This document shows positions 27,226 to 36,541 of a stretch of 64,000 nt of DNA, piece after piece. Position 1 is the stretch's first letter. Every line of letters starts with the position of its first letter. A model generated the notes under the pieces. The model searched no databases and was not told the origin of the DNA. It was given only the letters and a program-made list of their open reading frames with translations. Location of the stretch: positions 90,019 to 154,018 of the forward strand of contig JALHNB010000001.1 of the NCBI GenBank assembly GCA_022843745.1, given 5' to 3'. This DNA comes from Anaerolineae bacterium (GTDB taxonomy: Bacteria; Chloroflexota; Anaerolineae; Aggregatilineales; Phototrophicaceae). A program made the translations under genes and the position numbers.

Positions 27226-27414
27226 TTCGTCGGCATATTCCGGGTCATGTTTGACCACGCCAGACAATACGCGCGTCATACACGAACGGCAGGTTCCGCT
27301 GCGGCAGCTAAACGACAGCACCAGACCGGCACGCTCGGCAGCTTCGAGAATCAATTCGTCGGCTTCTGCTTCAAATTCCTGGCCGGATTTTTCCAGCCGC
27401 ACGATGAATGTCAC
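27139..27414 (-). CDS. plant-type 2Fe-2S ferredoxin
   Basis: A 91-residue ferredoxin. The cluster ligands are visible as C-x4-C-x2-C in SFSCRSGTCRSCMTRV and the distal Cys in YRLLCSAF. The N-terminal beta-grasp pattern (TFIVRLEKSGQEFEAEADE) is normal. It transfers single electrons to a partner enzyme. The start overlaps the stop of the upstream ferritin-like gene by four bases, so the two proteins are made together and the ferredoxin is the obvious electron donor for that protein. Confidence 0.9.
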   Translation of the reverse strand: MTFIVRLEKSGQEFEAEADELILEAAERAGLVLSFSCRSGTCRSCMTRVLSGVVKHDPEYADELSIDRWEIEDNYRLLCSAFACSDVVLER

Positions 27415-28826
27415 GGCTGTTGCAAGACCTCTTCATCGGCGACGACGGGTGCCCACTGAATATTGAGGCCGTCATCCGGTATTTCGTGAATTTCAGCGGC
27501 GATTACATCATAAAGACGGTCAAAATAGGGCGCGAGTTTGGCTTGCGGGTCGTCCTTATGTTTGCGGACAAACTGTGCCAATATCTCACGGGCTTCGTCG
27601 GTCAGGCGTTTGAGTTCAGCCTGTCCCGCGTTGTCCTCGCCTGTCAGATGTTTGAGCCACTTAAATCCATAGCTGACGTGAATGGCCTCGTCTGCCCAAT
27701 CGAAATCCATATCCTGAACGCTGCCATCATCCTGCGCGGATTCGAGAATTTTGATCTCGATCTGTTTCGTGCCGGAGCGCAGCAAGCCTTCTTCATAATA
27801 ATAGAGCAGCGCCAAACGCTGAATCGGCGGCATCGGCCCCATCGCGTTATAGAGCGCGTTGCCCCAGGGAATCAAATCGGGCGCATCCCAACCCCAGCCT
27901 TCGAGCGCACGATAGCCCATCGTGCTATGACGGGTTTCATCCGATGACCAGCGGGCAAGATCGAGGTAAAAGTCCCAGGGTTGATCCTGTAAATCCCACA
28001 TCGAGGCAGCGACGACTTCGGCAGCCCAGATTTCGTTAAAATGGCTGATCGCTGACCAGACCTGCATGGCGATGCGCTTATCAAGCTGCTCGATTCGCTG
28101 CCACGCTTTTCGCCCTTCAACATCATATTTATTCTCGTGCGGAAGGTGATAAAGCGAAGGTCGCCAGCGGGAATCGCGCGTGACCTGTCTGCCCACTTCG
28201 TAGGTTGGTCGTCCGGCGCAGGCATGATTTTCCGGTTTTGCTTTGCGTTCATCCGTTCCCGAAAAACCGCCAATGCTTGCCAGATATTGACGCAAATAAT
28301 CACGCCACTCGACGGTGTTCGTGTCCAGTGCGCCGGGAATCACGCGGTTGACAAGCGCCTGCATCCGGTAAATCTGTGCCTGCTTGTCCATGACGATGTG
28401 GCGCAGGGCGTATACCGTCGGCGCGTCATCCAGCAAATCGGTGCGATCCAGATAAGCGTTATAGGCTTGCAGCAGTTCCGGCAGCAGCAGACCATAGACC
28501 CCCGCCACGAACTCCTCAGAACTGGACGCTTTGGCGACTTCGCCCATAAACGCCAGAATTTCAGGGTCATATTTTTTATCGACATCGCGGCGTGGGTAGC
28601 GCAGTTCCAGAACGCGCGAACGCAGCGCATCGGCGTGGAGGGATGTTTCCCGCATGTCCAGGGAGAGCTGGCGCTTCAAATCCCACTGGCTGGTATCGAC
28701 AAACCACGCGCTCAACGTACACATCATGCGGCGTTCGACCACATAGCAGCGTTTGAGAAAAAACGACGCATTATCGACTCGGGTATCTTCATGTGGGTGG
28801 CGCGAAGCCGGTAATACTTTAGCCAT
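27411..28826 (-). CDS. ferritin-like superfamily protein, possible di-iron oxygenase
   Basis: A 471-residue, mostly helical protein I cannot place in a named family. It carries several metal-type ExxH motifs in helical context: RETSLHAD near residue 61, SSDETRHS near 292, and WADEAIHVSYG near 380, plus isolated Glu in helices (VVERRMM, YYYEEGLL). This is the ligand pattern of ferritin-like di-iron proteins. Coupling to a 2Fe-2S ferredoxin suggests a reductively activated di-iron oxidase or oxygenase, as in several di-iron monooxygenase systems; substrate unknown. There is no signal peptide. Confidence 0.7.
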   Translation of the reverse strand: MAKVLPASRHPHEDTRVDNASFFLKRCYVVERRMMCTLSAWFVDTSQWDLKRQLSLDMRETSLHADALRSRVLELRYPRRDVDKKYDPEILAFMGEVAKASSSEEFVAGVYGLLLPELLQAYNAYLDRTDLLDDAPTVYALRHIVMDKQAQIYRMQALVNRVIPGALDTNTVEWRDYLRQYLASIGGFSGTDERKAKPENHACAGRPTYEVGRQVTRDSRWRPSLYHLPHENKYDVEGRKAWQRIEQLDKRIAMQVWSAISHFNEIWAAEVVAASMWDLQDQPWDFYLDLARWSSDETRHSTMGYRALEGWGWDAPDLIPWGNALYNAMGPMPPIQRLALLYYYEEGLLRSGTKQIEIKILESAQDDGSVQDMDFDWADEAIHVSYGFKWLKHLTGEDNAGQAELKRLTDEAREILAQFVRKHKDDPQAKLAPYFDRLYDVIAAEIHEIPDDGLNIQWAPVVADEEVLQQP

Positions 28827-29008
28827 GTGATTGTCCTCCCTGTGCGTTCAGTGCCATTTTTTGCGATATTTTAACGGGCGTATTGCTGTATATACATCCG
28901 GGTATTGTGCATTGTGCTGTACATATTTCCCAAGATGTTTATATGAATTGGCATGATTTTGGTTCCCACCCATCGTAACAAGGATTTATGGAGAGGTCAA
29001 ATCAAAAT

Positions 29009-29072
29009 TTGACAGGATGATCGAATATCACGTATATTCAAAGGTATAGACCTATTTCAAAATGTATAGTCC
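29009..29072 (+). promoter_or_regulatory. promoter and paired operator-like repeats of the GntR/mannosidase operon
   Basis: A consensus -35 TTGACA at 29009-29014 is 18 bases from TATATT at 29033-29038. Just downstream, GTATAGACC at 29044-29052 and GTATAGTCC at 29064-29072 form a direct repeat with exact 20-bp period, placed where a bound repressor would block transcription start. Autoregulation by the adjacent GntR-type protein is likely. Confidence 0.62.
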
Positions 29073-29081
29073 AAGTTCACT

Positions 29082-30200
29082 ATGTCACAATCACTAGAGC
29101 GTGGTAATGACGCGCAACCTTTATATGTCCAGGTCGCCAGCATCTTAAAACAGCGTATTTTGAGTGGTGTCTGGCGTGAAGGCGAGGGCATCCCGCCCGA
29201 AAAGACACTTTGTGTTGAGTTCGAAATCGCGCGGGGTACGCTGCGTCAGGCCTTGAAAATCCTGGAGGACGAAGGCTATCTGCGCCGTGAGCAGGGGCGT
29301 GGGACATTCATCACGCTGCCGGAACGCGGCGCGAATGGCGGGACAAAAACTCATCATCTGGCGTTTGTCGTCCCTTATGTGCGCGATTCTTCGGTTTCGA
29401 CGATTCTGGTTGGCTTCCAGCGTGTCGCTGAACAATCTGGCTATTCTGTTATTTTTAATCATGTAAATAACGATTTCGCACAGCAGGAAGAAGTTGTGCG
29501 CAAACTTGTGCGCCAGGGCGTGATGGGTATCGCGCTCTACCCTGTTGATTCGGAACACACATCGCCAGTAACCGAGTTAGCAGCGTCCGGCTATCCGATT
29601 GTGCTGGTGGATCGCTATCTCAAGGGACTCTCGACGGATTATGTCATGACCGATCATTTCGGCGGTGCGCTGCGAGGTGTCCATTATTTGCTGAATCTTG
29701 GTCATCAGCGTGTCGGTTTTGTCACCTGGCTTTCCCCCGCGATCAGCATGGAACATCGAATGCTGGGCTATATGCAAGCGCTTCGTGAGCGTGGCATCCA
29801 GCCCGATAATGATCTGATTTGCCACGTCAAGGGTTATCCAACTGTTGACCTGACTTCATTACAAACCTACCTCTCCAGCAAACAGCGCCCAACAGCGATT
29901 TTCGCGGCCAATGACCAGATCGCTATCGCGCTTTACCGGGCAGCGGCGGCGGTTGGCTTGCGTGTGCCGGAAGATTTGGCAGTCGTTGGTTTTGATAACC
30001 TCGATATTTCGGTGCATCTCGACCCGCCATTGACGACAGTTTCACAGCCATTTATGAAAATTGGCGAGACGGTGGTTGAGCTTTTGCTGCGCCGGATTCG
30101 CGGTGAGGCCGGACATTTACAGCAAATTACCCTCACGCCGGAGCTGGTAATCCGGCAGTCGTGTCTGGCGCTGGAAGGCGCAGAACGGAGCGCAATGTGA
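29082..30200 (+). CDS. GntR-type regulator with LacI-like sugar-binding domain
   Basis: A 372-residue AraR-like regulator. The winged helix at about residues 12-80 includes PLYVQVASILKQRILSGVW, GTLRQALKILEDEGYLRREQ and GRGTF. The remaining part is a periplasmic-binding-protein-like sensor: HLAFVVPYV, GIALYPVD, PTAIFAANDQIAIALYRAA and a C-terminal QSCLALEGA. Such repressors bind carbohydrates and lift repression of a neighbouring sugar gene. It overlaps the GH38 gene by four bases, so its effector is probably a mannoside or mannose derivative. Confidence 0.9.
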   Translation: MSQSLERGNDAQPLYVQVASILKQRILSGVWREGEGIPPEKTLCVEFEIARGTLRQALKILEDEGYLRREQGRGTFITLPERGANGGTKTHHLAFVVPYVRDSSVSTILVGFQRVAEQSGYSVIFNHVNNDFAQQEEVVRKLVRQGVMGIALYPVDSEHTSPVTELAASGYPIVLVDRYLKGLSTDYVMTDHFGGALRGVHYLLNLGHQRVGFVTWLSPAISMEHRMLGYMQALRERGIQPDNDLICHVKGYPTVDLTSLQTYLSSKQRPTAIFAANDQIAIALYRAAAAVGLRVPEDLAVVGFDNLDISVHLDPPLTTVSQPFMKIGETVVELLLRRIRGEAGHLQQITLTPELVIRQSCLALEGAERSAM

Positions 30201-32956
30201 TAACCTCGACCAAGCAACCCTGGCGCGTGAATCTGGTCAGCCATACACATTGGGATCGTGCATGGTATGTGACCTTTCAGGAATATCGGATGCGGTTGGT
30301 GCAGTTGATTGATCGTTTAATCGACATTCTCGATGCCGATCCGAACTACACCTACTACATGCTCGATGGGCAGATGAGCGTACTGGACGATTATCTGGAA
30401 GTGCGCCCACAGCAAAAGGCTAAATTACAAGCGCTTACACAGTCAGGACGGGTACAGGTTGGCCCCTGGTTCGTGCTGGCGGATGAATTTCTCGTCAGTC
30501 CAGAATCGCTGATCCGCAACCTGATGCTTGGTCATCGTATTGGGCAGGACTACGGCGGCGTGATGAAAATCGGCTACGTGCCGGATGGCTTCGGTCATAT
30601 TGCCCAGCTTCCGCAAATTTTTCGCGGTTTTGGCATCGACAATGCCTTTTTTTGGCGCGGGATGGGCGTGGAAGGTGACAAGCTCGGCACTGAATTCGAG
30701 TGGCGTGCGCCGGATGGCTCATCCGTGACGACGATTCTCATGCCCTGGGGCTATCATACTGCCAGCAATCTTGGCTATGGCGTGCATTGGGGAGATTTTT
30801 CGCAAATGCAGTTTGACATGAATCTGGCGCAGACCAAGCTGGACAGATTTATCGACAAGCTGACACCGATGGCGCATACCGACGCGATTTTGCTGATGAA
30901 CGGTATTGACCACCAGGAAGCCGAGCCGGAAATTCCGAGTGTTCTGAAACAGGCTAACGCGCGTTGGGATGAAGATATTTTCATCAAACAATCCACCGTC
31001 GCCAATCATTTAGCTGACGTTCGCAAATATGTGGCTTCACATAATCTGAAATTACCGGAGTTTGAGGGTGAATTTCGCTGGGGACGCTACTCCGAAATTT
31101 TGCAGGGCGTTCATGCGACTCGTTTGCACCTCAAGCGGCGCAATCATGGCATCGAGACGCTGTTGGAGCGCGTAACCGAGCCGTTGATTGCGATGGCATG
31201 GATGGCGGGCGCGACCAAGCAGGAACAACAGGACGGCACGGATGATTTGCTGTGGACGGCGTGGCGCTGGCTGCTGCTTAATCACCCGCACGACGATATG
31301 TACGGTTGCGGCATTGACCAGGTTCATCACGAAATGGAATATCGCTTCAGCCAGGCCGAGCAAATCGCCGAATTTTTAGCGCGAGATAACCTGCGGGCGC
31401 TGACACGACACGTCGATTTCACCGCGCACGACGGCATCCCGCTGATTTTCGTCAACCCGCTTAACTGGCAGCGCGACGAAATGGTCGAGATCGACATTTT
31501 CTTCGATCATGACGATCCGACAGCCGACGAATTTGAAATTGTCACGGCGGATGGCGTGGTTGTGCCGCATCAACATCGCGGTGAGGAGCAGACCTTCTGG
31601 ATGGAAACGCTCAAGGCCAACCGTAAACATCGCGTGCGGGTGTCGGTTCCAGTGAGCGTACCGCCGTGTGGATATACGACGCTTTACGTGCAAAAACGAG
31701 AAGACCTGGCACTCGAAGTCGAGGATGACGATTGGAGAATTGATGCACGTGGCGCGGAAAATCGTTATCTGAGTTTGCAAATCGAAGAAGATGGCAGCCT
31801 GACAATGACGCACAAAGCCAGCGGCGTAACCTATCGCGGCTTGAATCATTTTGAAGATGTGGCTGATGCGGGGGATGCGTATACATTCTGCCCGCTGCCA
31901 GGAGACACGCCTGTAAAATCGGGCGACTATCCTGCCGATGTACGGGTGATATGCGCAGGATCAAATACCGCCGAATTTGAGATTGTTTATCCTTTTTACC
32001 TACCGCAAGGCCTGATGTCGGATCGCCAATCCCGTATTCCAGATGCTTTGCCAGCAGTTATCACCTCGATCATCACTCTGGAACGTGATTGCCCTTATCT
32101 TCGCGTACAAACGTCGTTCTATAATTCGGTCAACGATCATAAGCTGTCGGTCATTTTTCCAACTGATCTAATGCCAGATGTGGCCCATGTGGATGAATCG
32201 TTCGCGGTTGTCGAGCGACAAATTGAACTGCCACCCTCCGAAGGCTGGGTTGAAGACCCGACTCCGCTGATGCACCAGCGCAGTTTTACCGATTTGAGCG
32301 ATGGGAAACGCGGACTGGCGATTCTGAATCGCGGCTCTGCGGCTGTCGAAGTGACGCGAGCCGACGGTGGAACGCGCATCGGTGTGCCACTGGTACGCTC
32401 GGTTGGCTGGCTCTCGCGGGATGACCTGTGGATTCGACGCATCGCTGCGGGGCCACTGGTTTCGACTCCCGGCGCACAATGTATTGGCGCGGTCAACGCG
32501 GAATACGCCATTTTCCCGCATAGCGGCGATTGGGAAAGCGTCTATCGCACCGCCTATGAATATGTCACGCCGATTACGTCAGGTCGTGCCGATACCCACG
32601 CGGGAATCGACCTGCACGATATGAATATTACCCGCGATGACCCATCGAAAATTACGCATATTCCGTTTCCAAGCGGCGGCGAACTGCCTGATACGCACAG
32701 TTTTGTTAATGTAGAAGGTGAGGGCATTATCCTGAGTGCGCTCCGGCGGGGCGCGGAGCAGGCTGTCGTCCGCTTCTACAACGTGACGGCGCGTCCCACG
32801 ACGGCGGTTATCACATCCGGTAAGGCGTTAAAAGCTGCCAGCAGCTTAAACTTAAATGAAGAATCGCTCGAATCATTGACGATTGAAAACGCGCACACTT
32901 TAAAAATTGACGTGCGCCCTGGTGAAATCGTTACCATTGGTTTGGTTTTTGCCTAG
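30197..32956 (+). CDS. glycoside hydrolase family 38 alpha-mannosidase
   Basis: About 919 residues. The GH38 catalytic domain begins NLVSHTHWDRAW with zinc-binding His and Asp, followed by YYMLDGQMSVLDDYLE, QVGPWFVLADEFLVS and GYVPDGFGHIAQ, whose Asp corresponds to the nucleophile position. A helical middle domain and beta-rich C-terminal domains follow. GH38 enzymes release alpha-mannose from glycans or mannosylglycerate-type solutes. No signal peptide, so the enzyme acts in the cytoplasm on imported oligosaccharide. GTG at 30197 is chosen: GGAG lies six bases upstream and GTGA couples it to the regulator stop. Confidence 0.93.
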   Translation: MITSTKQPWRVNLVSHTHWDRAWYVTFQEYRMRLVQLIDRLIDILDADPNYTYYMLDGQMSVLDDYLEVRPQQKAKLQALTQSGRVQVGPWFVLADEFLVSPESLIRNLMLGHRIGQDYGGVMKIGYVPDGFGHIAQLPQIFRGFGIDNAFFWRGMGVEGDKLGTEFEWRAPDGSSVTTILMPWGYHTASNLGYGVHWGDFSQMQFDMNLAQTKLDRFIDKLTPMAHTDAILLMNGIDHQEAEPEIPSVLKQANARWDEDIFIKQSTVANHLADVRKYVASHNLKLPEFEGEFRWGRYSEILQGVHATRLHLKRRNHGIETLLERVTEPLIAMAWMAGATKQEQQDGTDDLLWTAWRWLLLNHPHDDMYGCGIDQVHHEMEYRFSQAEQIAEFLARDNLRALTRHVDFTAHDGIPLIFVNPLNWQRDEMVEIDIFFDHDDPTADEFEIVTADGVVVPHQHRGEEQTFWMETLKANRKHRVRVSVPVSVPPCGYTTLYVQKREDLALEVEDDDWRIDARGAENRYLSLQIEEDGSLTMTHKASGVTYRGLNHFEDVADAGDAYTFCPLPGDTPVKSGDYPADVRVICAGSNTAEFEIVYPFYLPQGLMSDRQSRIPDALPAVITSIITLERDCPYLRVQTSFYNSVNDHKLSVIFPTDLMPDVAHVDESFAVVERQIELPPSEGWVEDPTPLMHQRSFTDLSDGKRGLAILNRGSAAVEVTRADGGTRIGVPLVRSVGWLSRDDLWIRRIAAGPLVSTPGAQCIGAVNAEYAIFPHSGDWESVYRTAYEYVTPITSGRADTHAGIDLHDMNITRDDPSKITHIPFPSGGELPDTHSFVNVEGEGIILSALRRGAEQAVVRFYNVTARPTTAVITSGKALKAASSLNLNEESLESLTIENAHTLKIDVRPGEIVTIGLVFA

Positions 32957-33010
32957 CTGACACGCGGCATTATAAAGAAAATTTGGATCGTAGGGGATTT
33001 CGTCGGCGGT

Positions 33011-33032
33011 GGGGCGCATAGCTATGCGCCCC
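33011..33032. repeat. GGGGCGCA-type perfect palindrome
   Basis: A 22-base perfect palindrome, GGGGCGCATAG followed directly by its complement, and then TAC. It lies between the convergent mannosidase and SDR-like genes and belongs to the GTAGGGGCG class with copies at 55125 and 57004. Confidence 0.8.
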
Positions 33033-33049
33033 TACAATAGAAGCTGCTT

Positions 33050-33847
33050 TTAATCTTCATCCTCATCTGTCGGTGGTGTCCATCCGAACGGGGTGTCCTC
33101 GCCGAGCAAATCAAATGGCTTGACCGGGCGGCTGCGCATGATTTCTTCATTAGTAACGCTGGGCGCAGAACGTCGAGCTTCCTGAGCCGTGTTACGCGCT
33201 CGTAAATCACGCGCATAGTAAATCATTTTTTTCTGTTTGGTGTCCAGGGTAATACGGGCGACACCACGTGCCAGCATATCAATCGGCATCGGCGCGATTC
33301 GCCCGAAAACGAACCACGAAGTCGGCGGGATGCTGCCCAACATCGTCATCAGAATGAAAAACAGCGGGCGGCGTTGACCACGCATGTAGGCCAGTGGTGC
33401 GCGAATGATCGTTGGACGCACCCCAATGCCCTGTATATAAACTTCTGCCTCACGTTTGGCGCGGATATATTGTCGGTTTACCCAGGGCGCACGCACGCTG
33501 CTCATCAAAACCATCTGTGGACAACCGTCGCTGACACACATATTGGCAACATTACGCGCCGACGCAAAATTGAGCCACTGGTGATTGAGTCCACGCGCAG
33601 GGTCAGCGATCATGCTGCCGACAGTATGAATCACAGCGGCATGAGAACGTGCTCTCCCACGCAGACTCCCAGGATTCCATACGTCCGCTGTCCACCAACG
33701 AGTACGCTGCGCCAGTGGCCCCAGTTTATCCTCTGCGCCGGGACGCACCAGCAGGGTCACTTCCGCGCCTTCTGCCAGCAGTGCTGCCGCGATGCTATCG
33801 CCCAGGAATGTGCCACCCCCGGTGACAAGAATAGGTCTGCTCGTCAT
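33050..33847 (-). CDS. atypical SDR/NAD(P)-binding protein
   Basis: A 265-residue protein with an N-terminal Rossmann motif (ILVTGGGTFLGDSIAAALLA) and QYIRAKREAEVYIQ, where Tyr and Lys match the SDR YxxxK spacing. It resembles atypical extended SDRs such as the NDUFA9/NmrA-like group, whose members bind NAD(P) and often act in quinone- or stress-related roles without known catalysis. The C-terminal 55 residues are polar and acidic. Monocistronic; the 5' side faces the promoter of the structured RNA. Confidence 0.75.
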   Translation of the reverse strand: MTSRPILVTGGGTFLGDSIAAALLAEGAEVTLLVRPGAEDKLGPLAQRTRWWTADVWNPGSLRGRARSHAAVIHTVGSMIADPARGLNHQWLNFASARNVANMCVSDGCPQMVLMSSVRAPWVNRQYIRAKREAEVYIQGIGVRPTIIRAPLAYMRGQRRPLFFILMTMLGSIPPTSWFVFGRIAPMPIDMLARGVARITLDTKQKKMIYYARDLRARNTAQEARRSAPSVTNEEIMRSRPVKPFDLLGEDTPFGWTPPTDEDED

Positions 33848-33920
33848 CGATACTCAATCCTTCTATGCGCTTAAACAACAGGGATTCTAGCCGCCACGAG
33901 GCAAAGCGACAAAATGCCAG

Positions 33921-33950
33921 TTGTGAAGTTCATTAAAAAAGGGCTATAAT
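33921..33950 (+). promoter_or_regulatory. promoter of the structured RNA upstream of recX
   Basis: TTGTGA at 33921-33926 and a perfect TATAAT at 33945-33950 are separated by 18 bases. Transcription would start near 33957. No coding sequence of family character follows for 380 bases, so the promoter supports an RNA gene or long leader. Confidence 0.6.
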
Positions 33951-33956
33951 ATGTCT

Positions 33957-34324
33957 ACAGGTTCATTTATTCCGATTTAATAATCGGTAACTATTAAATA
34001 ATCTGATAGGAAAAGTTCACTCGACATGACAGCATGAAAGCTGTCTCATGGTTGTTCATTGCGATCTGGTTGAAATACGAATCCACCCCCCAAATTGGGT
34101 GGAATGGCATTTGCGCTAACACTGAGATTCGAGCCAGCAACTATAGTTTAGCCAGAGGCTCAACGGTTTTTAATAGATTCGACCTTCGTCGGCTCAGACG
34201 ATGTAGATATGCAATTAAACCTAAAACGTTAATCGAAGGCGCGAAAGCGCACGGCGCAACGTCATATCTCGCAACTTCTACGCAATGAACAACCGTGGTT
34301 TCTAAGATCACGGTTGTTTGTTTT
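33957..34324 (+). ncRNA. unidentified structured RNA or riboswitch-like leader
   Basis: About 370 bases between a promoter and a terminator. CATGGTTGTTCATTGCG at 34047-34063 pairs with CGCAATGAACAACCGTG at 34281-34297 (17 pairs, one G.T) and encloses several local hairpins: TCCACCC/GGGTGGA at 34082-34103, CGACcttcGTCG near 34170, and a GCGCgaaaGCGC hairpin near 34240. Upstream hairpins are CCGATT/AATCGG near 33972 and GACAGC/GCTGTC at 34028-34045. The 3' strand of the long closing stem is also the 5' strand of the terminator, so the two structures exclude each other, as in a riboswitch. I cannot match it to tmRNA, RNase P RNA, SRP RNA or 6S RNA. The remaining intergenic bases 33848-33920 hold nothing evident. 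Confidence 0.55.
34288..34324 (+). terminator. intrinsic terminator before recX
   Basis: AACAACCGTG at 34288-34297 pairs perfectly with CACGGTTGTT at 34309-34318 around an 11-base loop, followed by TGTTTT. It would stop the upstream RNA 12 bases ahead of the recX start, unless the 17-bp long-range stem forms instead. Confidence 0.75.
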
Positions 34325-34336
34325 GGGAATTTGGCG

Positions 34337-34993
34337 ATGCAGATCACAGCGCTGGAAATTCAGAAACGCAACAAAGAGCGCGTCAACGTTTATCTGGACG
34401 GCGAGTATGCCTTCAGCCTGAACGTAATGAAGGCGGCCACTCTGCGTAAAGGCCAGCAGTTGACCGAATCGGAAATCGCCGCATTGCAGGGCGAGGACAG
34501 TGTCGGACAAGCAGTGGACAGCGCCGCGCGTTTTCTGGCTTTTAGGCCGCGCAGCACAGCCGAAGTGCGGCGCAACCTGCTCGATAAAGGAATGCCGGAC
34601 GTGGCTATCGACAAGGCCATCGAACGGCTAGGGCAAATGGGCTATCTGGATGACCATGCCTTTGCGAAATTCTGGGTGGAGAACCGCCAGAATTTTAAGC
34701 CTTTGAGCCAACGCGCTCTGCGCTATGAACTGCGCCAAAAGGGTGTCGTGGACGACATTATCAACGAAACGCTTGGCAGCCTGGAAGATGAAAAAGCCGC
34801 CTACCATGCTGCGCAGCTTCAGGCACGCCGTCTGCGGAACAGCACACCTAAAACTTTCCGAACCAAAGTCGGTGCCTTTTTACAGCGCCGAGGCTTTTCT
34901 CATCATATCGCCCATGATGTGATTAACCAGTTGATCGAAGAAATCAGAACACAGGACGAAACATACTTTGATGAAACCCAAATCGAGGAGTAA
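34337..34993 (+). CDS. recX: regulatory protein RecX
   Basis: About 218 residues with the RecX three-helix repeat pattern: ARFLAFRPRSTAEVRRNLLD, AIERLGQMGYLDDHAFAKFW, RALRYELRQKGVVDDIINET and RGFSHHIAHDVINQLIEE. RecX binds RecA filaments and inhibits or modulates recombination. recA is not next to it, unlike in many genomes; instead it precedes rny by nine bases. The N-terminal about 55 residues (ITALEIQKRNKERVNVYLDG) form a beta-rich extension seen in many RecX. ATG at 34337 is preferred over an upstream TTG/GTG inside the RNA terminator. Confidence 0.9.
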   Translation: MQITALEIQKRNKERVNVYLDGEYAFSLNVMKAATLRKGQQLTESEIAALQGEDSVGQAVDSAARFLAFRPRSTAEVRRNLLDKGMPDVAIDKAIERLGQMGYLDDHAFAKFWVENRQNFKPLSQRALRYELRQKGVVDDIINETLGSLEDEKAAYHAAQLQARRLRNSTPKTFRTKVGAFLQRRGFSHHIAHDVINQLIEEIRTQDETYFDETQIEE

Positions 34994-35002
34994 ACACACA
35001 AA

Positions 35003-36541
35003 ATGGACATCGGCGCTGCCCTAGTAGTATTACTTGCCCTAGTGGTCGGGGTAGCTCTTGGAGGCGTGGCTCTCAATTACTATCAAACTTCGCAGGGTAA
35101 AAACCGGCGAGTACAGGCCGAAGAACAGGCCAGAGTCATCGTTGAACAGGCTACAGAACAGGCCACCCGCACAACACGCGAGGCGGATGAAAAAGCAAAA
35201 GAACTGAGTGAAGAAACCGATAAGAACCTGACCCGGCGCAGACGTGAAATGGATAAAGAGGATGAACGCCTCCGAAGCCGCCGGGAAGACCTGGACAAGC
35301 GGCTGGAAAAACTGGAACTGCGTGAGCAAAATCTGAATAAACGCCAGAGCCGCATGGATAAGCAGCAGAATGAACTTGCCAAACTGGAAGAAGAACGGAC
35401 AGCAGAACTCCAGAAAATTGCACAGATGACCCAGGAAGAAGCTCGCACGGAACTTCTGACGGTGGTCGAAATAGACTCCCGTAACGACATGGCGCGTATT
35501 ATTCGTCAGGTCGAAGCTGAAGCCCGTGAAGAAGCGGATAACCGCGCTCGTGACGTGATCTCGTTAGCCGTGCAGCGCCTGGCCTCGGATCATGTCAGCG
35601 AAATCTCGGTGAGTGTGGTACCGCTCCCAAGCGACGAAATGAAAGGGCGAATTATCGGACGCAATGGTCGTAATATTCGCGCTTTTGAGCTGGCAGCCGG
35701 AGTCGATGTCGTCGTGGATGACACGCCGGAAGCCGTGACGATCAGCAGTTTTGACCCCATCCGACGCGAAGTTGCCAAACGAGCATTGGCAAAATTGGTG
35801 GTTGATGGTCGCATTCACCCAGCGCGTATCGAAAAACTGATCGAGGATGCCAAAGAAGAAGTCGAGCAAAGTATCCGCGAAGAAGGTGAACGGGCGGCCT
35901 ATGAAACGGGCGTGCATGGCCTCCATCCTGAAGTTCTGAAGCTGCTCGGACGTTTGAAATACCGCTACAGCTATGGACAAAATCAACATGCGCACTCGAT
36001 TGAAACCGCGCATGTCGCCGGGATGATTGCCGCTGAACTCGGCGCGGATGTGAATCTCGCCAAAGCGGGTGGCCTGCTGCACGACATCGGCAAGGCGATT
36101 GACCACGAAGTCGAAGGCACACACGCGATCCTGGGGGCAGAATTTATCAAGCGTTACGGCGTGAATGCCAAGATCATTAACTGCGTTGCCAGCCATCATC
36201 ATGAAGTCGAGCAGGAATGCGTCGAGGCCTACATTGTCGAGGCTGCGGACGCGATTTCTGGCGCACGTCCTGGCGCGCGTCGCGAAAGCCTAGAATCGTA
36301 CATCAAGCGTGTCAAAACCCTCGAAGACATCGCGACCAGTTTCGATGGTGTGGAGCAGAGCTATGCGCTCCAGGCAGGGCGTGAAGTTCGCATCATCGTT
36401 CGCCCCGATGTGATCGACGATCTGGCATCGCTCCGTCTGGCGCGTGATATTGCCAAGAAAATTGAAGAAACGATGCAGTATCCGGGTCAAATCAAGGTAC
36501 AGGTCATTCGCGAGACTCGCGCTATCGATTATGCGAAGTAA
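35003..36541 (+). CDS. rny: ribonuclease Y
   Basis: A 512-residue RNase Y with its family order: N-terminal membrane helix ([20 protein letters not shown]), a long charged coiled coil to about residue 190, a KH domain ([20 protein letters not shown] near 215-235) and an HD domain ([31 protein letters not shown]). It is an endoribonuclease initiating mRNA decay at the membrane. It follows recX by nine bases and is followed without gap by a metallophosphatase gene (TAA then GTG). Confidence 0.96.
   Translation: MDIGAALVVLLALVVGVALGGVALNYYQTSQGKNRRVQAEEQARVIVEQATEQATRTTREADEKAKELSEETDKNLTRRRREMDKEDERLRSRREDLDKRLEKLELREQNLNKRQSRMDKQQNELAKLEEERTAELQKIAQMTQEEARTELLTVVEIDSRNDMARIIRQVEAEAREEADNRARDVISLAVQRLASDHVSEISVSVVPLPSDEMKGRIIGRNGRNIRAFELAAGVDVVVDDTPEAVTISSFDPIRREVAKRALAKLVVDGRIHPARIEKLIEDAKEEVEQSIREEGERAAYETGVHGLHPEVLKLLGRLKYRYSYGQNQHAHSIETAHVAGMIAAELGADVNLAKAGGLLHDIGKAIDHEVEGTHAILGAEFIKRYGVNAKIINCVASHHHEVEQECVEAYIVEAADAISGARPGARRESLESYIKRVKTLEDIATSFDGVEQSYALQAGREVRIIVRPDVIDDLASLRLARDIAKKIEETMQYPGQIKVQVIRETRAIDYAK

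Noticed and set aside
34034-34288. An 84-codon open frame inside the RNA upstream of recX, including an ANTEIRASNYSLA stretch that looks like a tmRNA tag.
   Set aside because: The region lacks the tmRNA 5' GGxxTCGAC acceptor half, the 3' T-arm and CCA, and the tag has no stop after LA. The open frame lacks family character and lies in a paired RNA structure.
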